Assembly (NCBI RefSeq): GCF_910589745.1
Contig: NZ_OU342399.1
Coordinates: forward strand, 372,001-436,000
Source of the DNA: Candidatus Arcticimaribacter forsetii
GTDB lineage: Bacteria; Bacteroidota; Bacteroidia; Flavobacteriales; Flavobacteriaceae
DNA length: 64,000 nt
Direction of reading: 5' to 3'
Below, piece by piece: positions 33,853-43,772 of this stretch. The notes beneath the pieces were generated by a model. That model did not search any database and was not told where the DNA came from. It worked only from the letters and a program-made list of their open reading frames with translations. How positions within the stretch are numbered: the stretch's first letter is position 1; every line of letters starts with the position of its first letter. The translations under genes and the position numbers were made by a program.

Positions 33853-36800
33853 ATGGCAGAAAATAAAACCTATTGGAAAAGTGCTGATCAGTTAAAGGGT
33901 GATAACCCTATAATTGAACAACTCGAGCAAAAAGAATTTGCCGAACATATTCCAGTAAACGAATTTTTAGGAGATTCCGAAACTCTTGAGGACACCAGTA
34001 CCTCTAGAAGAGATTTCTTGAAGTATGTTGGATTCAGTACTGCTGCTGCAACACTTGCAGCTTGTGAAGGTCCTGTTATTAAATCAGTTCCTTACGTAGT
34101 TCAACCAGAACAAATCCGTCCTGGAGTAGCTAATTATTATGCTACTGCAATTGCAGATGGTTTTGACTTTGGTTCTGTCCTAATTAAAACAAGAGAAGGT
34201 CGTCCAATTAAAGTAGAAAACAATAATGATGCACCTGTATTGGGTGGAGCAAATGCTCGAGTTCATGCTTCAGTTTTATCGTTGTATGATGTGAAACGTT
34301 TGCAAGGACCTAAGGCAAATGGATCTAACATCACTTGGGAAGATTTAAACCTTCAAGTGGGAGCAAAGTTAAAAGCTCTAGCTGCTACTGGTAAAGAAGT
34401 CGTTTTACTAACTCAAACTTTTGCTAGTCCAACTACATCAAAAATAGTTTCCGACTTTGTAGCGGTTTTTCCAAATGTTAAACATGTAACTTATGATAGT
34501 GTATCAGATTCTGCTGCACTTGATGCTTTTGAAGATTCGTTTGGAGTACGTGGTCTTGCAGATTACGATTTTAGTAAAGCGGATACAATTGTTTCAATTG
34601 GTGCTGACTTCTTAGGAGATTGGCAAGGTGGAGGATATGACAGTGGTTATTCTAAAAATAGAATTCCTACAAATGGTAGAATGTCTCAACATTTCCAGTT
34701 TGAAGCAAATATGTCCCTAAGTGGTGCATCTGCTGATTTCCGAATCCCGGCTACACCTGCTCAACAAAAAAATATATTAGCTCATCTTTATGCTGCGATT
34801 ACAGGAATTACAATTTCAGGTTCTTTAGAAGCAGGATTAAAATCGAAACTAGACAAAGCTGTAAAAGCACTAAAAGCTGCTGGATCTAAAGCAGTGGTAG
34901 TTTCAGGAATACAAGAGGTAGGAGCACAAAAAATAGTATTAGCAATAAATCATTACCTTCAAAGTGAGGTTATGAATGCGGATACACCTAGATTAATCCG
35001 CCAAGGGAACGACGCTGAAGTATCAGCTGTTATTACTGCCGTTAAAAACGGAACCTTAGGTGGTTTAATTACAGCTGGAGTTAATCCAGCACTCACTCTA
35101 GCCGATGGAAAAGCATTTGCTGAAGGAGTTAAAAAACTTGATCTTTCTGTAGCATTTTCATTAAAAGAAGATGAAACTGCATTAGCATCTCAATATGTTG
35201 CTGCTGTTCCTCATTATCTAGAGGCTTGGGGAGATTACGAATTTAAAGCAGGAAGTTTTGCATTAGCACAACCAACCATTCGTCCTTTATTTGACACAAA
35301 ACAATTCCAAGATGTACTTTTAGCATGGTCTGGAAGTACGAATTCATATTATGAAGCAATAAAATCAAACTGGAATTCTACACTAGAAGGTTTATCTTCA
35401 TGGAATACAGTATTGCACGATGGATTTTATCAATCAGGGATTACAAGTTCAAATTATTTCCAAGGGAAAGCATTACCCTCAGAAGCAAACGCACTAGCTG
35501 CTGCATCATCTTCGGGTCTAGAATTAGTATTATATACTAAAACTGGAATGGGTGATGGTCAGCAATCAAATAACCCTTGGTTACAAGAATTCCCTGATCC
35601 AATTACTAGAGTTTCTTGGGACAACTACATCACTGTTTCTGCATCAGATGCTGCAGAGGCTGGTTTGAAAAACGTAAATGTTGCTAATGGCGCATTAAAC
35701 GGTAGTTATGCTAAAGTAACTGTAGGAGGAACAACATTAACGGTTCCAGTAATTATTCAACCAGGTCAAGCAAAAGGATCTATTGGTCTTGCACTTGGAT
35801 ATGGTGAAAAAGCAGGTCTTCAAGAAGAAATGCAAGTTGGAGTTAATGCTTTTGAATTTTATAATGACTTTAAGCCTGTTCAAAACGCAAGTATAGCACT
35901 TGCAGAAGGGTTCCATGAATTTGCTTGTGTTCAATTACACAACACATTAATGGGTAGAGGAGATATTATTAAAGAAACAACCCTAGAGGTTTTCAATACG
36001 AAAGATAAAGCATATTGGAACGCAATCCCTGTGGTTTCTAAAAACCACATGGAAGAAGAAGTTACTTCCGAAGGTGTTGATATGTGGCAAAATTTTGACC
36101 GTTCTATTGGACACCATTTTAATCTTTCAATCGATTTAAATGCCTGTACTGGATGTGGGGCCTGTGTTATAGCATGTCATTCTGAAAATAATGTCCCAGT
36201 GGTAGGAAAAACAGAAGTAAGAAGATCTAGAGATATGCACTGGTTGCGTATTGACCGTTATTACTCTTCTGAAACTACCTTTGAAGGAGACAATCAGACT
36301 AAAGAAAACATCGACGGTCTTGGAGATTCATTAACAACTTTTGGAGAGATGGAAAACCCATCAGAAAATCCACAAGTAACCTTCCAACCGGTAATGTGCC
36401 AGCACTGTAATCATGCACCATGTGAAACAGTTTGTCCAGTAGCGGCAACATCACACGGACGTCAAGGGCAAAACCACATGGCATACAACCGTTGTGTAGG
36501 TACTCGTTATTGTGCAAATAACTGTCCTTATAAAGTACGTCGTTTTAACTGGTTCTTATACAACCAAAATGATGAGTTCGATTATCATATGAACAACGAC
36601 TTAGGACGTATGGTATTAAACCCAGACGTTGTAGTTCGTTCTCGTGGAGTAATGGAAAAATGTTCAATGTGTATTCAAAAAACACAAAAGACCATTTTGG
36701 ATGCAAAACTAGACGGACGTGAAATCAAAGATGGAGAATTCCAAACAGCTTGTTCAAGTGCTTGTAGTAATGGGGCAATGACCTTTGGAGACATCAATGA

Positions 36801-36912
36801 TAAAGAAAGTGAAATAGCTCACTTGAAAGAAAATGATCGTATGTATCACCTTTTGGAAAGCGTTGGCACAAAGCCTAACGTTATGTACCAAGCGAAAGTG
36901 AGAAATACTTAA
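33853..36912 (+). CDS. actB: Alternative complex III subunit B (molybdopterin-fold / iron-sulfur protein)
   Basis: A 1019-residue protein. A twin-arginine-like motif, SRRDFLK, begins near residue 51 and a lipobox-like AAC is at C71. Residues about 90-720 have the molybdopterin-oxidoreductase fold, with no obvious cofactor ligand. From C765 onward lie four cysteine sets for iron-sulfur clusters: CTGCGACVIAC, CQHCNHAPCETVC, CVGTRYCANNC, and CSMC with CSSAC. This is the standard ActB fusion. It faces the periplasm and passes electrons within the complex. Confidence 0.93.
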   Translation: MAENKTYWKSADQLKGDNPIIEQLEQKEFAEHIPVNEFLGDSETLEDTSTSRRDFLKYVGFSTAAATLAACEGPVIKSVPYVVQPEQIRPGVANYYATAIADGFDFGSVLIKTREGRPIKVENNNDAPVLGGANARVHASVLSLYDVKRLQGPKANGSNITWEDLNLQVGAKLKALAATGKEVVLLTQTFASPTTSKIVSDFVAVFPNVKHVTYDSVSDSAALDAFEDSFGVRGLADYDFSKADTIVSIGADFLGDWQGGGYDSGYSKNRIPTNGRMSQHFQFEANMSLSGASADFRIPATPAQQKNILAHLYAAITGITISGSLEAGLKSKLDKAVKALKAAGSKAVVVSGIQEVGAQKIVLAINHYLQSEVMNADTPRLIRQGNDAEVSAVITAVKNGTLGGLITAGVNPALTLADGKAFAEGVKKLDLSVAFSLKEDETALASQYVAAVPHYLEAWGDYEFKAGSFALAQPTIRPLFDTKQFQDVLLAWSGSTNSYYEAIKSNWNSTLEGLSSWNTVLHDGFYQSGITSSNYFQGKALPSEANALAAASSSGLELVLYTKTGMGDGQQSNNPWLQEFPDPITRVSWDNYITVSASDAAEAGLKNVNVANGALNGSYAKVTVGGTTLTVPVIIQPGQAKGSIGLALGYGEKAGLQEEMQVGVNAFEFYNDFKPVQNASIALAEGFHEFACVQLHNTLMGRGDIIKETTLEVFNTKDKAYWNAIPVVSKNHMEEEVTSEGVDMWQNFDRSIGHHFNLSIDLNACTGCGACVIACHSENNVPVVGKTEVRRSRDMHWLRIDRYYSSETTFEGDNQTKENIDGLGDSLTTFGEMENPSENPQVTFQPVMCQHCNHAPCETVCPVAATSHGRQGQNHMAYNRCVGTRYCANNCPYKVRRFNWFLYNQNDEFDYHMNNDLGRMVLNPDVVVRSRGVMEKCSMCIQKTQKTILDAKLDGREIKDGEFQTACSSACSNGAMTFGDINDKESEIAHLKENDRMYHLLESVGTKPNVMYQAKVRNT

Positions 36913-36937
36913 TATAAAAATTATAAATCGATAGCGT

Positions 36938-38326
36938 ATGGCCTCGCATTACGAAGCACCTATTAGAAAACCCTTAGTAACTGGAAACAAGTCTTATCAC
37001 GATGTGACAATAGACGTTGCTGCTCCAGTAGAAGGAAAAGCAAACACCCAGTGGTGGATTGTTTTTGGTATTGCACTTTCCGCCTTTTTGTGGGGAGTAG
37101 GATGTATGATATACACCATCTCAACCGGTATTGGAACCTGGGGTTTGAATAAAACCGTTGGTTGGGCTTGGGATATTACCAACTTTGTTTGGTGGGTAGG
37201 AATTGGACATGCAGGAACTTTGATTTCTGCAGTACTTTTACTGTTCCGTCAAAAATGGAGAATGGCAATTAACCGTTCTGCGGAAGCAATGACAATTTTC
37301 TCAGTTATTCAAGCAGGTTTATTTCCAATTATTCACATGGGAAGACCTTGGTTAGCGTATTGGGTATTACCAATTCCGAACTCTTTTGGATCACTATGGG
37401 TAAACTTTAACTCACCATTATTATGGGATGTATTTGCAATTTCAACTTATCTATCTGTATCGCTAGTATTCTGGTGGACTGGATTACTTCCTGATTTTGC
37501 TATGATTCGTGATCGAGCAGTTCGTCCTTTCCAAAAGAAAATTTATTCTTTATTGAGTTTTGGATGGTCTGGAAGAGCTAAAGATTGGCAACGTTTTGAA
37601 GAAGTTTCCTTGGTTTTGGCAGGATTAGCTACACCACTTGTACTTTCTGTACACACCATTGTATCCTTTGACTTCGCAACCTCAGTTATTCCAGGATGGC
37701 ATACAACTATTTTCCCTCCTTACTTTGTTGCTGGAGCAATATTCTCAGGATTTGCGATGGTAAATACGCTGCTAATAATTATGCGTAAAGTTTCTCATTT
37801 AGAGGATTATATTACAATTCAGCACATTGAACTAATGAACATTGTAATCATGATTACAGGTTCTATTGTAGGTGTCGCATATATTACGGAGCTTTTTATT
37901 GCTTGGTATTCAGGAGTTGAATACGAACAATATGCTTTCTTAAACCGTGCAACTGGTCCTTACTGGTGGGCTTATTGGGCAATGATGACCTGTAACGTAT
38001 TCTCACCTCAGTTTATGTGGTTTAAAAAATTACGTACCAGTATCATGTTCTCTTTCGTTATCTCGATTGTAGTAAACATTGGAATGTGGTTCGAACGATT
38101 TGTAATTATTGTAACCTCATTACACCGTGATTATCTTCCTTCATCTTGGACGATGTTTTCACCAACCTTTGTAGATATTGGAATCTTCATTGGAACTATT
38201 GGATTCTTCTTTGTGTTATTTTTATTATACGCTAGAACGTTCCCAGTAATTGCACAAGCAGAAGTAAAAACAATTTTGAAGTCTTCGGGCGAGAATTATA
38301 AAAAATTAAGAGACGGAAATGAGTAA
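36938..38326 (+). CDS. actC: Alternative complex III subunit C (NrfD-like quinol-binding)
   Basis: A 462-residue polytopic membrane protein with about ten hydrophobic helices. It is of the NrfD/PsrC type and binds quinol. Characteristic stretches are TNFVWWVGIGHAGTLISAVLLL and IHMGRPWLAYWVLPIPN. It overlaps actD by eight bases, indicating coupled translation. Confidence 0.93.
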   Translation: MASHYEAPIRKPLVTGNKSYHDVTIDVAAPVEGKANTQWWIVFGIALSAFLWGVGCMIYTISTGIGTWGLNKTVGWAWDITNFVWWVGIGHAGTLISAVLLLFRQKWRMAINRSAEAMTIFSVIQAGLFPIIHMGRPWLAYWVLPIPNSFGSLWVNFNSPLLWDVFAISTYLSVSLVFWWTGLLPDFAMIRDRAVRPFQKKIYSLLSFGWSGRAKDWQRFEEVSLVLAGLATPLVLSVHTIVSFDFATSVIPGWHTTIFPPYFVAGAIFSGFAMVNTLLIIMRKVSHLEDYITIQHIELMNIVIMITGSIVGVAYITELFIAWYSGVEYEQYAFLNRATGPYWWAYWAMMTCNVFSPQFMWFKKLRTSIMFSFVISIVVNIGMWFERFVIIVTSLHRDYLPSSWTMFSPTFVDIGIFIGTIGFFFVLFLLYARTFPVIAQAEVKTILKSSGENYKKLRDGNE

Positions 38327-38849
38327 TCAAGTTATACACGCGCTTTACGACGATGATGACGTGCTATTAAATGCCGTTAAAGAAGTAAAAGCAGAAAAGC
38401 ATCACATCGAAGAAATCTATACACCTTTTCCAGTTCACGGGCTAGACAAGGCAATGGGATTAGAAGGAACAAGAATTGCAATAATGGCTTTTATCTATGG
38501 ATGTATAGGTCTTAGTGTAGCAATCACAATGATTAACTTCATTATGATTGAAGATTGGCCTCAAAACATTGGTGGAAAACCAAGTTTTACGTTCCTTTCT
38601 AACCTTCCAGCATTCGTGCCTGTAATTTTTGAAATGACTGTTTTCTTTGCAGCCCATTTAATGGTAATTACTTTTTACATGAGAAGTAAATTATGGCCTT
38701 TCAAAGAAGCAGAAAATCCTAATCCATTAACAACGGACGATAAGTTTCTAATGGAAGTTGAACTTAACGGAAATGAAAAAGAATTGACAGCGCTTTTAAA
38801 AAAGACTGGTGCAATCGAAATCACTATCCCTCAAAACCACGAAGAATAA
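38319..38849 (+). CDS. actD: Alternative complex III subunit D (DUF3341)
   Basis: A 176-residue protein with a soluble N-terminus containing IEEIYTPFPVHGLDKAMGL, the DUF3341 hallmark, then two membrane helices (about 50-72 and 92-115) and a soluble tail. It is a membrane subunit of alternative complex III without cofactors. Its stop overlaps the actE start by one base. Confidence 0.93.
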   Translation: MSNQVIHALYDDDDVLLNAVKEVKAEKHHIEEIYTPFPVHGLDKAMGLEGTRIAIMAFIYGCIGLSVAITMINFIMIEDWPQNIGGKPSFTFLSNLPAFVPVIFEMTVFFAAHLMVITFYMRSKLWPFKEAENPNPLTTDDKFLMEVELNGNEKELTALLKKTGAIEITIPQNHEE

Positions 38850-39400
38850 TGAAAAAGATACTTTACATAACACTTAGTAGTGTCCTTTTACTTGGTTTAA
38901 GTTCATGTCAAGATAAAACCAAACCAAACTATCAGTACTTCCCTAATATGTACGAACCAGTAGGGTATGAAGCATATGCGGATTCAGATGCTTTTGCAAA
39001 CGGTATTGAAGCTCAAATCCCTGCAGAAGGTTCAATTGCAAGAGGATGGCAGCCTTATGATTTTGCAGATACAAATGAAGGATATGAAGCGGCTAAAGCT
39101 AATTTAGTTTCTCCTCTTGAAAACACAGCTGCACACAAAGCAACTGGAAAAGAATTGTATGGTATATACTGTGCTATTTGCCATGGAAATAAAGGAGATG
39201 GTCAGGGAGTTTTAATGACTCGTGAAAAATTTTTAGGAGTACCTAGCTATGCTGATCGTGAAATTACCCAAGGAAGTATTTATCATGTTTTAATGTATGG
39301 TAAAAATGCAATGGGATCTCATGCAGGTCAAGTAAATGCAACAGAACGCTGGCAAATTGCTCAGCATGTAATGGAATTAAGAGGAAACCTTATCAAATAA
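38849..39400 (+). CDS. actE: Alternative complex III subunit E (monoheme cytochrome c lipoprotein)
   Basis: A 183-residue lipoprotein with the lipobox LGLSSC (C20), followed by QDKTKP. It has one heme motif, CAICH, near residue 110, and a candidate methionine ligand in NAMGSH. It probably carries electrons out of the complex toward the oxidase. Confidence 0.92.
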   Translation: MKKILYITLSSVLLLGLSSCQDKTKPNYQYFPNMYEPVGYEAYADSDAFANGIEAQIPAEGSIARGWQPYDFADTNEGYEAAKANLVSPLENTAAHKATGKELYGIYCAICHGNKGDGQGVLMTREKFLGVPSYADREITQGSIYHVLMYGKNAMGSHAGQVNATERWQIAQHVMELRGNLIK

Positions 39401-39416
39401 TATAGCGATAAAATAT

Positions 39417-40772
39417 ATGTATACTTTTCCAAATAAACTCAAAAATATAGCCCGTGTACTAATGCTCCTAGGATTCATAGGATTGGTCATAGGTTTCTTA
39501 AATGCACCCAAAAATGTTGCTGAAGCAAAGGCAATGGTTGCTACTGAACATCACGGTGCTGGTCATGCAGAATCTAAGGATAGCCATGCAGAGGATTCTC
39601 ACGCTGAAGGTTCACATGCTGAAGATACTCATGCTGAAGCTTCTCATGGAGAAGAATCACATGACAGTTCACACGATGAACATTTATTACACCAATTACA
39701 AAATAAGCCTTGGGCAGCACTTTATGTTGCAGCCTTCTTCTTTTTTATGATTCCGCTAGGAGTTCTTGCTTTCTATGCAATACAACGTGCTGCACAAGCA
39801 GGATGGTCTCCAGTGCTTTACAGAGTTATGGAAGGAATTACAGGTTACCTTCTGCCAGGAGGAATTATCGTAATTGTAATTCTAGCTTTATCAGGAATGC
39901 ATTTCAACCATTTGTTTATATGGATGGATCCTGAAGTAGTTGCTCATGATAAATTAATAGCAGGTAAAACAGCTTTCTTAAATGTTCCTTTCTTTTTAGG
40001 TCGAGCAGTTTTCTTCCTAGCAGGTTGGACGCTTTACCGATACTATTCAAGAAAATTCTCTCTAGCACAAGATGAATCTTCCGATATTTCTAACCACAAG
40101 AAAAATTTCAGAATATCTGCAGGTTTCCTTGTTTTTTATATCGTAACAGAATCAATCATGTCATGGGATTGGATTATGTCAATCGATCCACACTGGTTCA
40201 GTACTCTCTTTGGATGGTATGTTTTTGCAAGTATGTTTGTAACAGGTATTACTACTATTGCTTTAATTACAATTTATTTAAAGTCTCAAGGATATTTAGA
40301 ATTTGTAAATGATTCTCATATTCATGATCTTGGAAAGTTCATGTTTGGAATAAGTGTATTCTGGACTTATTTATGGTTCTCTCAATTCATGTTAATTTGG
40401 TACTCAAACATTCCAGAAGAAGTTACTTACTTCATTACCCGAATTGAAGATTATAATATAACCTTCTTTGGAATGATTGCAATGAACTTCTTATTTCCAT
40501 TGTTGATATTAATGAATAGTGATTATAAGAGAACTAACTATTTCATTATCATGGCTGGAATTGTAATTGTTTTAGGTCACTATTTAGATATTTTTAATAT
40601 GATTATGCCATCTGCAGTAGGTGATCAATGGTTTATTGGTATAGCAGAAATAGGAGGCTTTTTATTCTTCTTAGGTTTATTCATATACACAGTATTTACA
40701 GAATTAACGAAAGCACCACTGCTCGCAAAAGGGGATCCTTATTTAGGAGAAAGTGAACGTTTTCATTACTAA
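39417..40772 (+). CDS. actF: Alternative complex III subunit F (NrfD-like) with His-rich insert
   Basis: A 451-residue membrane protein with about ten hydrophobic helices, a second NrfD-like subunit. Between the first helix (13-30) and the second (about 95-117) lies a 48-residue insert of repeated S-H-A-E-x pentads (residues 44-92) with about 12 histidines and many acidic residues. The insert is coded by an imperfect 15-base repeat (about 39579-39680). It may bind metal or simply be a flexible loop. The rest of the protein is a normal ActF. Confidence 0.9.
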   Translation: MYTFPNKLKNIARVLMLLGFIGLVIGFLNAPKNVAEAKAMVATEHHGAGHAESKDSHAEDSHAEGSHAEDTHAEASHGEESHDSSHDEHLLHQLQNKPWAALYVAAFFFFMIPLGVLAFYAIQRAAQAGWSPVLYRVMEGITGYLLPGGIIVIVILALSGMHFNHLFIWMDPEVVAHDKLIAGKTAFLNVPFFLGRAVFFLAGWTLYRYYSRKFSLAQDESSDISNHKKNFRISAGFLVFYIVTESIMSWDWIMSIDPHWFSTLFGWYVFASMFVTGITTIALITIYLKSQGYLEFVNDSHIHDLGKFMFGISVFWTYLWFSQFMLIWYSNIPEEVTYFITRIEDYNITFFGMIAMNFLFPLLILMNSDYKRTNYFIIMAGIVIVLGHYLDIFNMIMPSAVGDQWFIGIAEIGGFLFFLGLFIYTVFTELTKAPLLAKGDPYLGESERFHY

Positions 40773-40797
40773 TTAAAAATTAATAGAAAAGATATAA

Positions 40798-41862
40798 ATG
40801 ACGGCAATATTAACCCTTACGGTACTTGTTTTAATTGCAATATCCCTGTGGCAAGTAGCTAAAATCTTTGAGATGTCTCAAAGTAAAGTAGATAACTCAC
40901 AAGTAGCTAATGACCGCGATAATGATACTCAAGGAAAATTGATGTTTGCTTTTTTAGCATTCCTTTATACCCTTACTCTTTTTTCTTTTTGGAAGTGGGG
41001 AGATGTTTTGTTACCAGCAGCAGCTTCAGAACACGGTAGTGATTACGATAATTTGATGTGGATTTCATTCGCGTTAATCTTTTTTGTTCAAACTGTAACT
41101 CAAGCTCTACTTCATTACTTTTCTTTTAAGTATAGAGGAGAACCAGGCAAGAAAGCACTATTCTATGCTGATAATAATAGATTAGAAGCCATTTGGACCA
41201 TTATTCCAGTTATTACATTAGCAGGTTTAATTCTTTACGGATTGTATACTTGGAACAACATAATGACTGTTGAAGAAAATGATGAAGCATTGGTAGTAGA
41301 GTTATACGCACAACAGTTTAACTGGAAAGCTAGATACTCAGGTGAAGATGGGGTTCTAGGTGATGCCAATGTTCGTTTTTTACAAGATTTTGACGGTAAA
41401 AATCTAGTAGGTATTGATGCTACAGATCCAAATGGATTAGACGATGTAGTAACTCAAGAATTACACTTACCTGTCGGAAGAGAAATTATATTTAAAATGC
41501 GTTCACAAGACGTACTACATTCTGCATACATGCCTCACTTTAGAGCTCAAATGAATTGTGTTCCAGGGATGATTACAGAATTTGCTTTTACACCCATTAC
41601 AACAACTGAGGACATGCGACGTGACCCAGATGTAATAGCGAAAGTAAACAAGATCAACAAAATTAGAGTAGAAAACAGTAAAGAGTTAGTCGCTAATGGA
41701 GAAGAGGCTTTAGAGCCTTATACTTTTGATTACATTTTATTATGTAACAAGATTTGTGGCGCATCACATTATAACATGCAAATGAAAATTATTGTTGAAA
41801 CTCCTGAAGAGTACGAAGCTTGGATGAGTCAACAGCAAACTTTTGCTCAAGTAATACAATAA
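40798..41862 (+). CDS. coxB: Cytochrome c oxidase subunit II
   Basis: A 354-residue oxidase subunit with membrane segments near residues 2-20, 45-65, 80-100 and 132-152. The periplasmic CuA domain follows: HSAYMPHFRAQMN, then C316-C320-H324-M327 in CNKICGASHYNM. The CuA ligands are complete, so it accepts electrons from a cytochrome c, here probably the act complex. It is 25 bases after actF. Confidence 0.94.
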   Translation: MTAILTLTVLVLIAISLWQVAKIFEMSQSKVDNSQVANDRDNDTQGKLMFAFLAFLYTLTLFSFWKWGDVLLPAAASEHGSDYDNLMWISFALIFFVQTVTQALLHYFSFKYRGEPGKKALFYADNNRLEAIWTIIPVITLAGLILYGLYTWNNIMTVEENDEALVVELYAQQFNWKARYSGEDGVLGDANVRFLQDFDGKNLVGIDATDPNGLDDVVTQELHLPVGREIIFKMRSQDVLHSAYMPHFRAQMNCVPGMITEFAFTPITTTEDMRRDPDVIAKVNKINKIRVENSKELVANGEEALEPYTFDYILLCNKICGASHYNMQMKIIVETPEEYEAWMSQQQTFAQVIQ

Positions 41863-41887
41863 CTAACCAAATAAACAGCATAGATAT

Positions 41888-43672
41888 ATGTCAGCAGTAG
41901 AGCATAATCACGAGGAGGATCACGGGCATCATAAAGAGACTTTCATAACTAAATATATCTTTAGTACGGATCATAAGATGATCTCAAAGCAATATTTAAT
42001 TACGGGACTTTTCATGGGGATCATTGGAATTGCAATGTCTCTTATGTTCCGATTACAATTGGCATGGCCAGAAAAATCTTTCGGAATATTTGAAGTTTTA
42101 TTAGGTAAATGGGCACCAGATGGTGTTATGGACCCTAATGTTTATTTAGCTTTAGTTACAATCCACGGTACAATCATGGTATTTTTTGTACTAACTGCTG
42201 GGTTGAGTGGAACCTTTAGTAACCTTTTGATTCCACTTCAAATTGGAGCACGTGATATGGCATCCGGTTTATTAAACATGATTTCATTTTGGTTGTTCTT
42301 TTTATCAAGTATAATTATGATTGCTTCCTTATTCGTAGAAGCAGGTCCTGCAGCAGCCGGATGGACAATATACCCACCTCTTAGTGCACTTCCACAAGCT
42401 CAGCCTGGTTCTGGTTTAGGAATGACCCTTTGGTTGGTGTCGATGGCTATTTTTGTTGCCTCCTCATTATTAGGTTCACTTAACTACATTGTAACGGTAA
42501 TTAACCTGAGAGTAAAAGGAATGACGATGTCTAGACTTCCTTTAACAATTTGGGCATTCTTTGTAACTGCAATTATTGGAGTTGTATCCTTCCCGGTATT
42601 ACTTTCTGCAGCTTTACTTTTAATAATGGACCGTAGCTTTGGAACTTCTTTCTTCCTATCGGACATTTTTATTCAAGGAGAAGTACTTCATTATCAAGGT
42701 GGATCACCAGTTTTATACGAACACTTATTTTGGTTCCTAGGTCACCCTGAAGTATATATCGTTTTATTACCAGCGCTTGGTATTACTTCAGAAATTATTG
42801 CTACGAATTCACGTAAACCTATTTTCGGATACCGCGCCATGGTAATTTCAATCATCGCCATTGCATTTTTGTCAACAATTGTTTGGGGTCACCATATGTT
42901 TATCTCTGGGATGAACCCATTCCTTGGATCTGTATTTACATTTACTACCCTTCTAATTGCAATTCCATCTGCAGTTAAAGCATTTAACTACATTACAACT
43001 TTGTGGAAAGGAAATCTACAGTTAAATCCAGCGATGTTGTTTTCTATTGGTTTGGTTTCCACGTTTATTTCGGGAGGACTAACTGGAATTATCTTAGGAG
43101 ATAGCACCCTTGATATCAATGTTCATGACACGTATTTTGTTGTAGCACATTTCCACTTAGTAATGGGTATTTCTGCACTTTATGGATTATTTGCAGGGGT
43201 TTACCACTGGTTCCCAAAAATGTTTGGAAGAATGATGAATAAAAACTTAGGTTATTTTCATTTCTGGGTAACTGCAGTTTGTGCTTATGGAGTATTCTTC
43301 CCAATGCATTTTATTGGAATGGCTGGTCTTCCTAGAAGATATTATACAAACACCGCATTCCCTTACTTTGATGATATCGCTGATATTAATGTTGTTATAA
43401 CTGTTTTCGCATTAATTGCAGGAGCAGCTCAATTAGTATTCCTTTACAATTTCATCAGTAGTATATTCTACGGAAAGAAAGCTGAAGAAAATCCATGGAG
43501 ATCGAATACAATGGAATGGACAACTCCTGTAGAACATATGCATGGAAACTGGCCAGGTGCTATTCCAGAAGTTCACCGTTGGGCTTATGATTATTCAAAA
43601 CCAGGACAAGAAGAAGATTTTGTTTCTCAGATTGTTCCTCTAAAAGAAGGGGAGAAGGAGTTACAACACTAA
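41888..43672 (+). CDS. coxA: Cytochrome c oxidase subunit I
   Basis: A 594-residue heme-copper oxidase catalytic subunit with about twelve helices. The HPEVYI motif (from H286) carries the CuB histidine and cross-linked tyrosine of A-type oxidases. WGHHMFISG gives two further CuB ligands, and AHFHLVMG the heme ligands. The N-terminus is His-rich (EHNHEEDHGHHKE). It reduces oxygen to water while pumping protons. It is the last gene before a perfect terminator. Confidence 0.95.
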   Translation: MSAVEHNHEEDHGHHKETFITKYIFSTDHKMISKQYLITGLFMGIIGIAMSLMFRLQLAWPEKSFGIFEVLLGKWAPDGVMDPNVYLALVTIHGTIMVFFVLTAGLSGTFSNLLIPLQIGARDMASGLLNMISFWLFFLSSIIMIASLFVEAGPAAAGWTIYPPLSALPQAQPGSGLGMTLWLVSMAIFVASSLLGSLNYIVTVINLRVKGMTMSRLPLTIWAFFVTAIIGVVSFPVLLSAALLLIMDRSFGTSFFLSDIFIQGEVLHYQGGSPVLYEHLFWFLGHPEVYIVLLPALGITSEIIATNSRKPIFGYRAMVISIIAIAFLSTIVWGHHMFISGMNPFLGSVFTFTTLLIAIPSAVKAFNYITTLWKGNLQLNPAMLFSIGLVSTFISGGLTGIILGDSTLDINVHDTYFVVAHFHLVMGISALYGLFAGVYHWFPKMFGRMMNKNLGYFHFWVTAVCAYGVFFPMHFIGMAGLPRRYYTNTAFPYFDDIADINVVITVFALIAGAAQLVFLYNFISSIFYGKKAEENPWRSNTMEWTTPVEHMHGNWPGAIPEVHRWAYDYSKPGQEEDFVSQIVPLKEGEKELQH

Positions 43673-43690
43673 ACATTTACAATAAAATAT

Positions 43691-43720
43691 AAAAGAGACG
43701 CAATTGCGTCTCTTTTTTTT
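43691..43720 (+). terminator. Rho-independent terminator of the act-cox operon
   Basis: GAGACGCAATTGCGTCTC is a perfect 18-base palindrome (43695-43712), flanked by A on the left and a long T run on the right. Confidence 0.92.
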
Positions 43721-43729
43721 TATGCTCGT

Positions 43730-43767
43730 TTGAAGCACTTTTTGCTTCAAGATTCTCACTATATTTG
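43730..43767 (+). promoter_or_regulatory. ruvB promoter region with 8-bp inverted repeat
   Basis: TTGAAGCA (43730-43737) and TGCTTCAA (43743-43750) form a perfect inverted repeat, just upstream of the -7 box TATATTTG (43760-43767). The box ends five bases before the ruvB ATG, so the mRNA may be leaderless. The repeat could be an operator or an RNA hairpin from an upstream transcript. Confidence 0.45.
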
Positions 43768-43772
43768 TTTTA

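Noticed and set aside
39502-39750. Second + strand frame inside actF
   Set aside because: It is the out-of-frame reading of the His-rich pentad repeat; the main frame continues through as a complete ActF.
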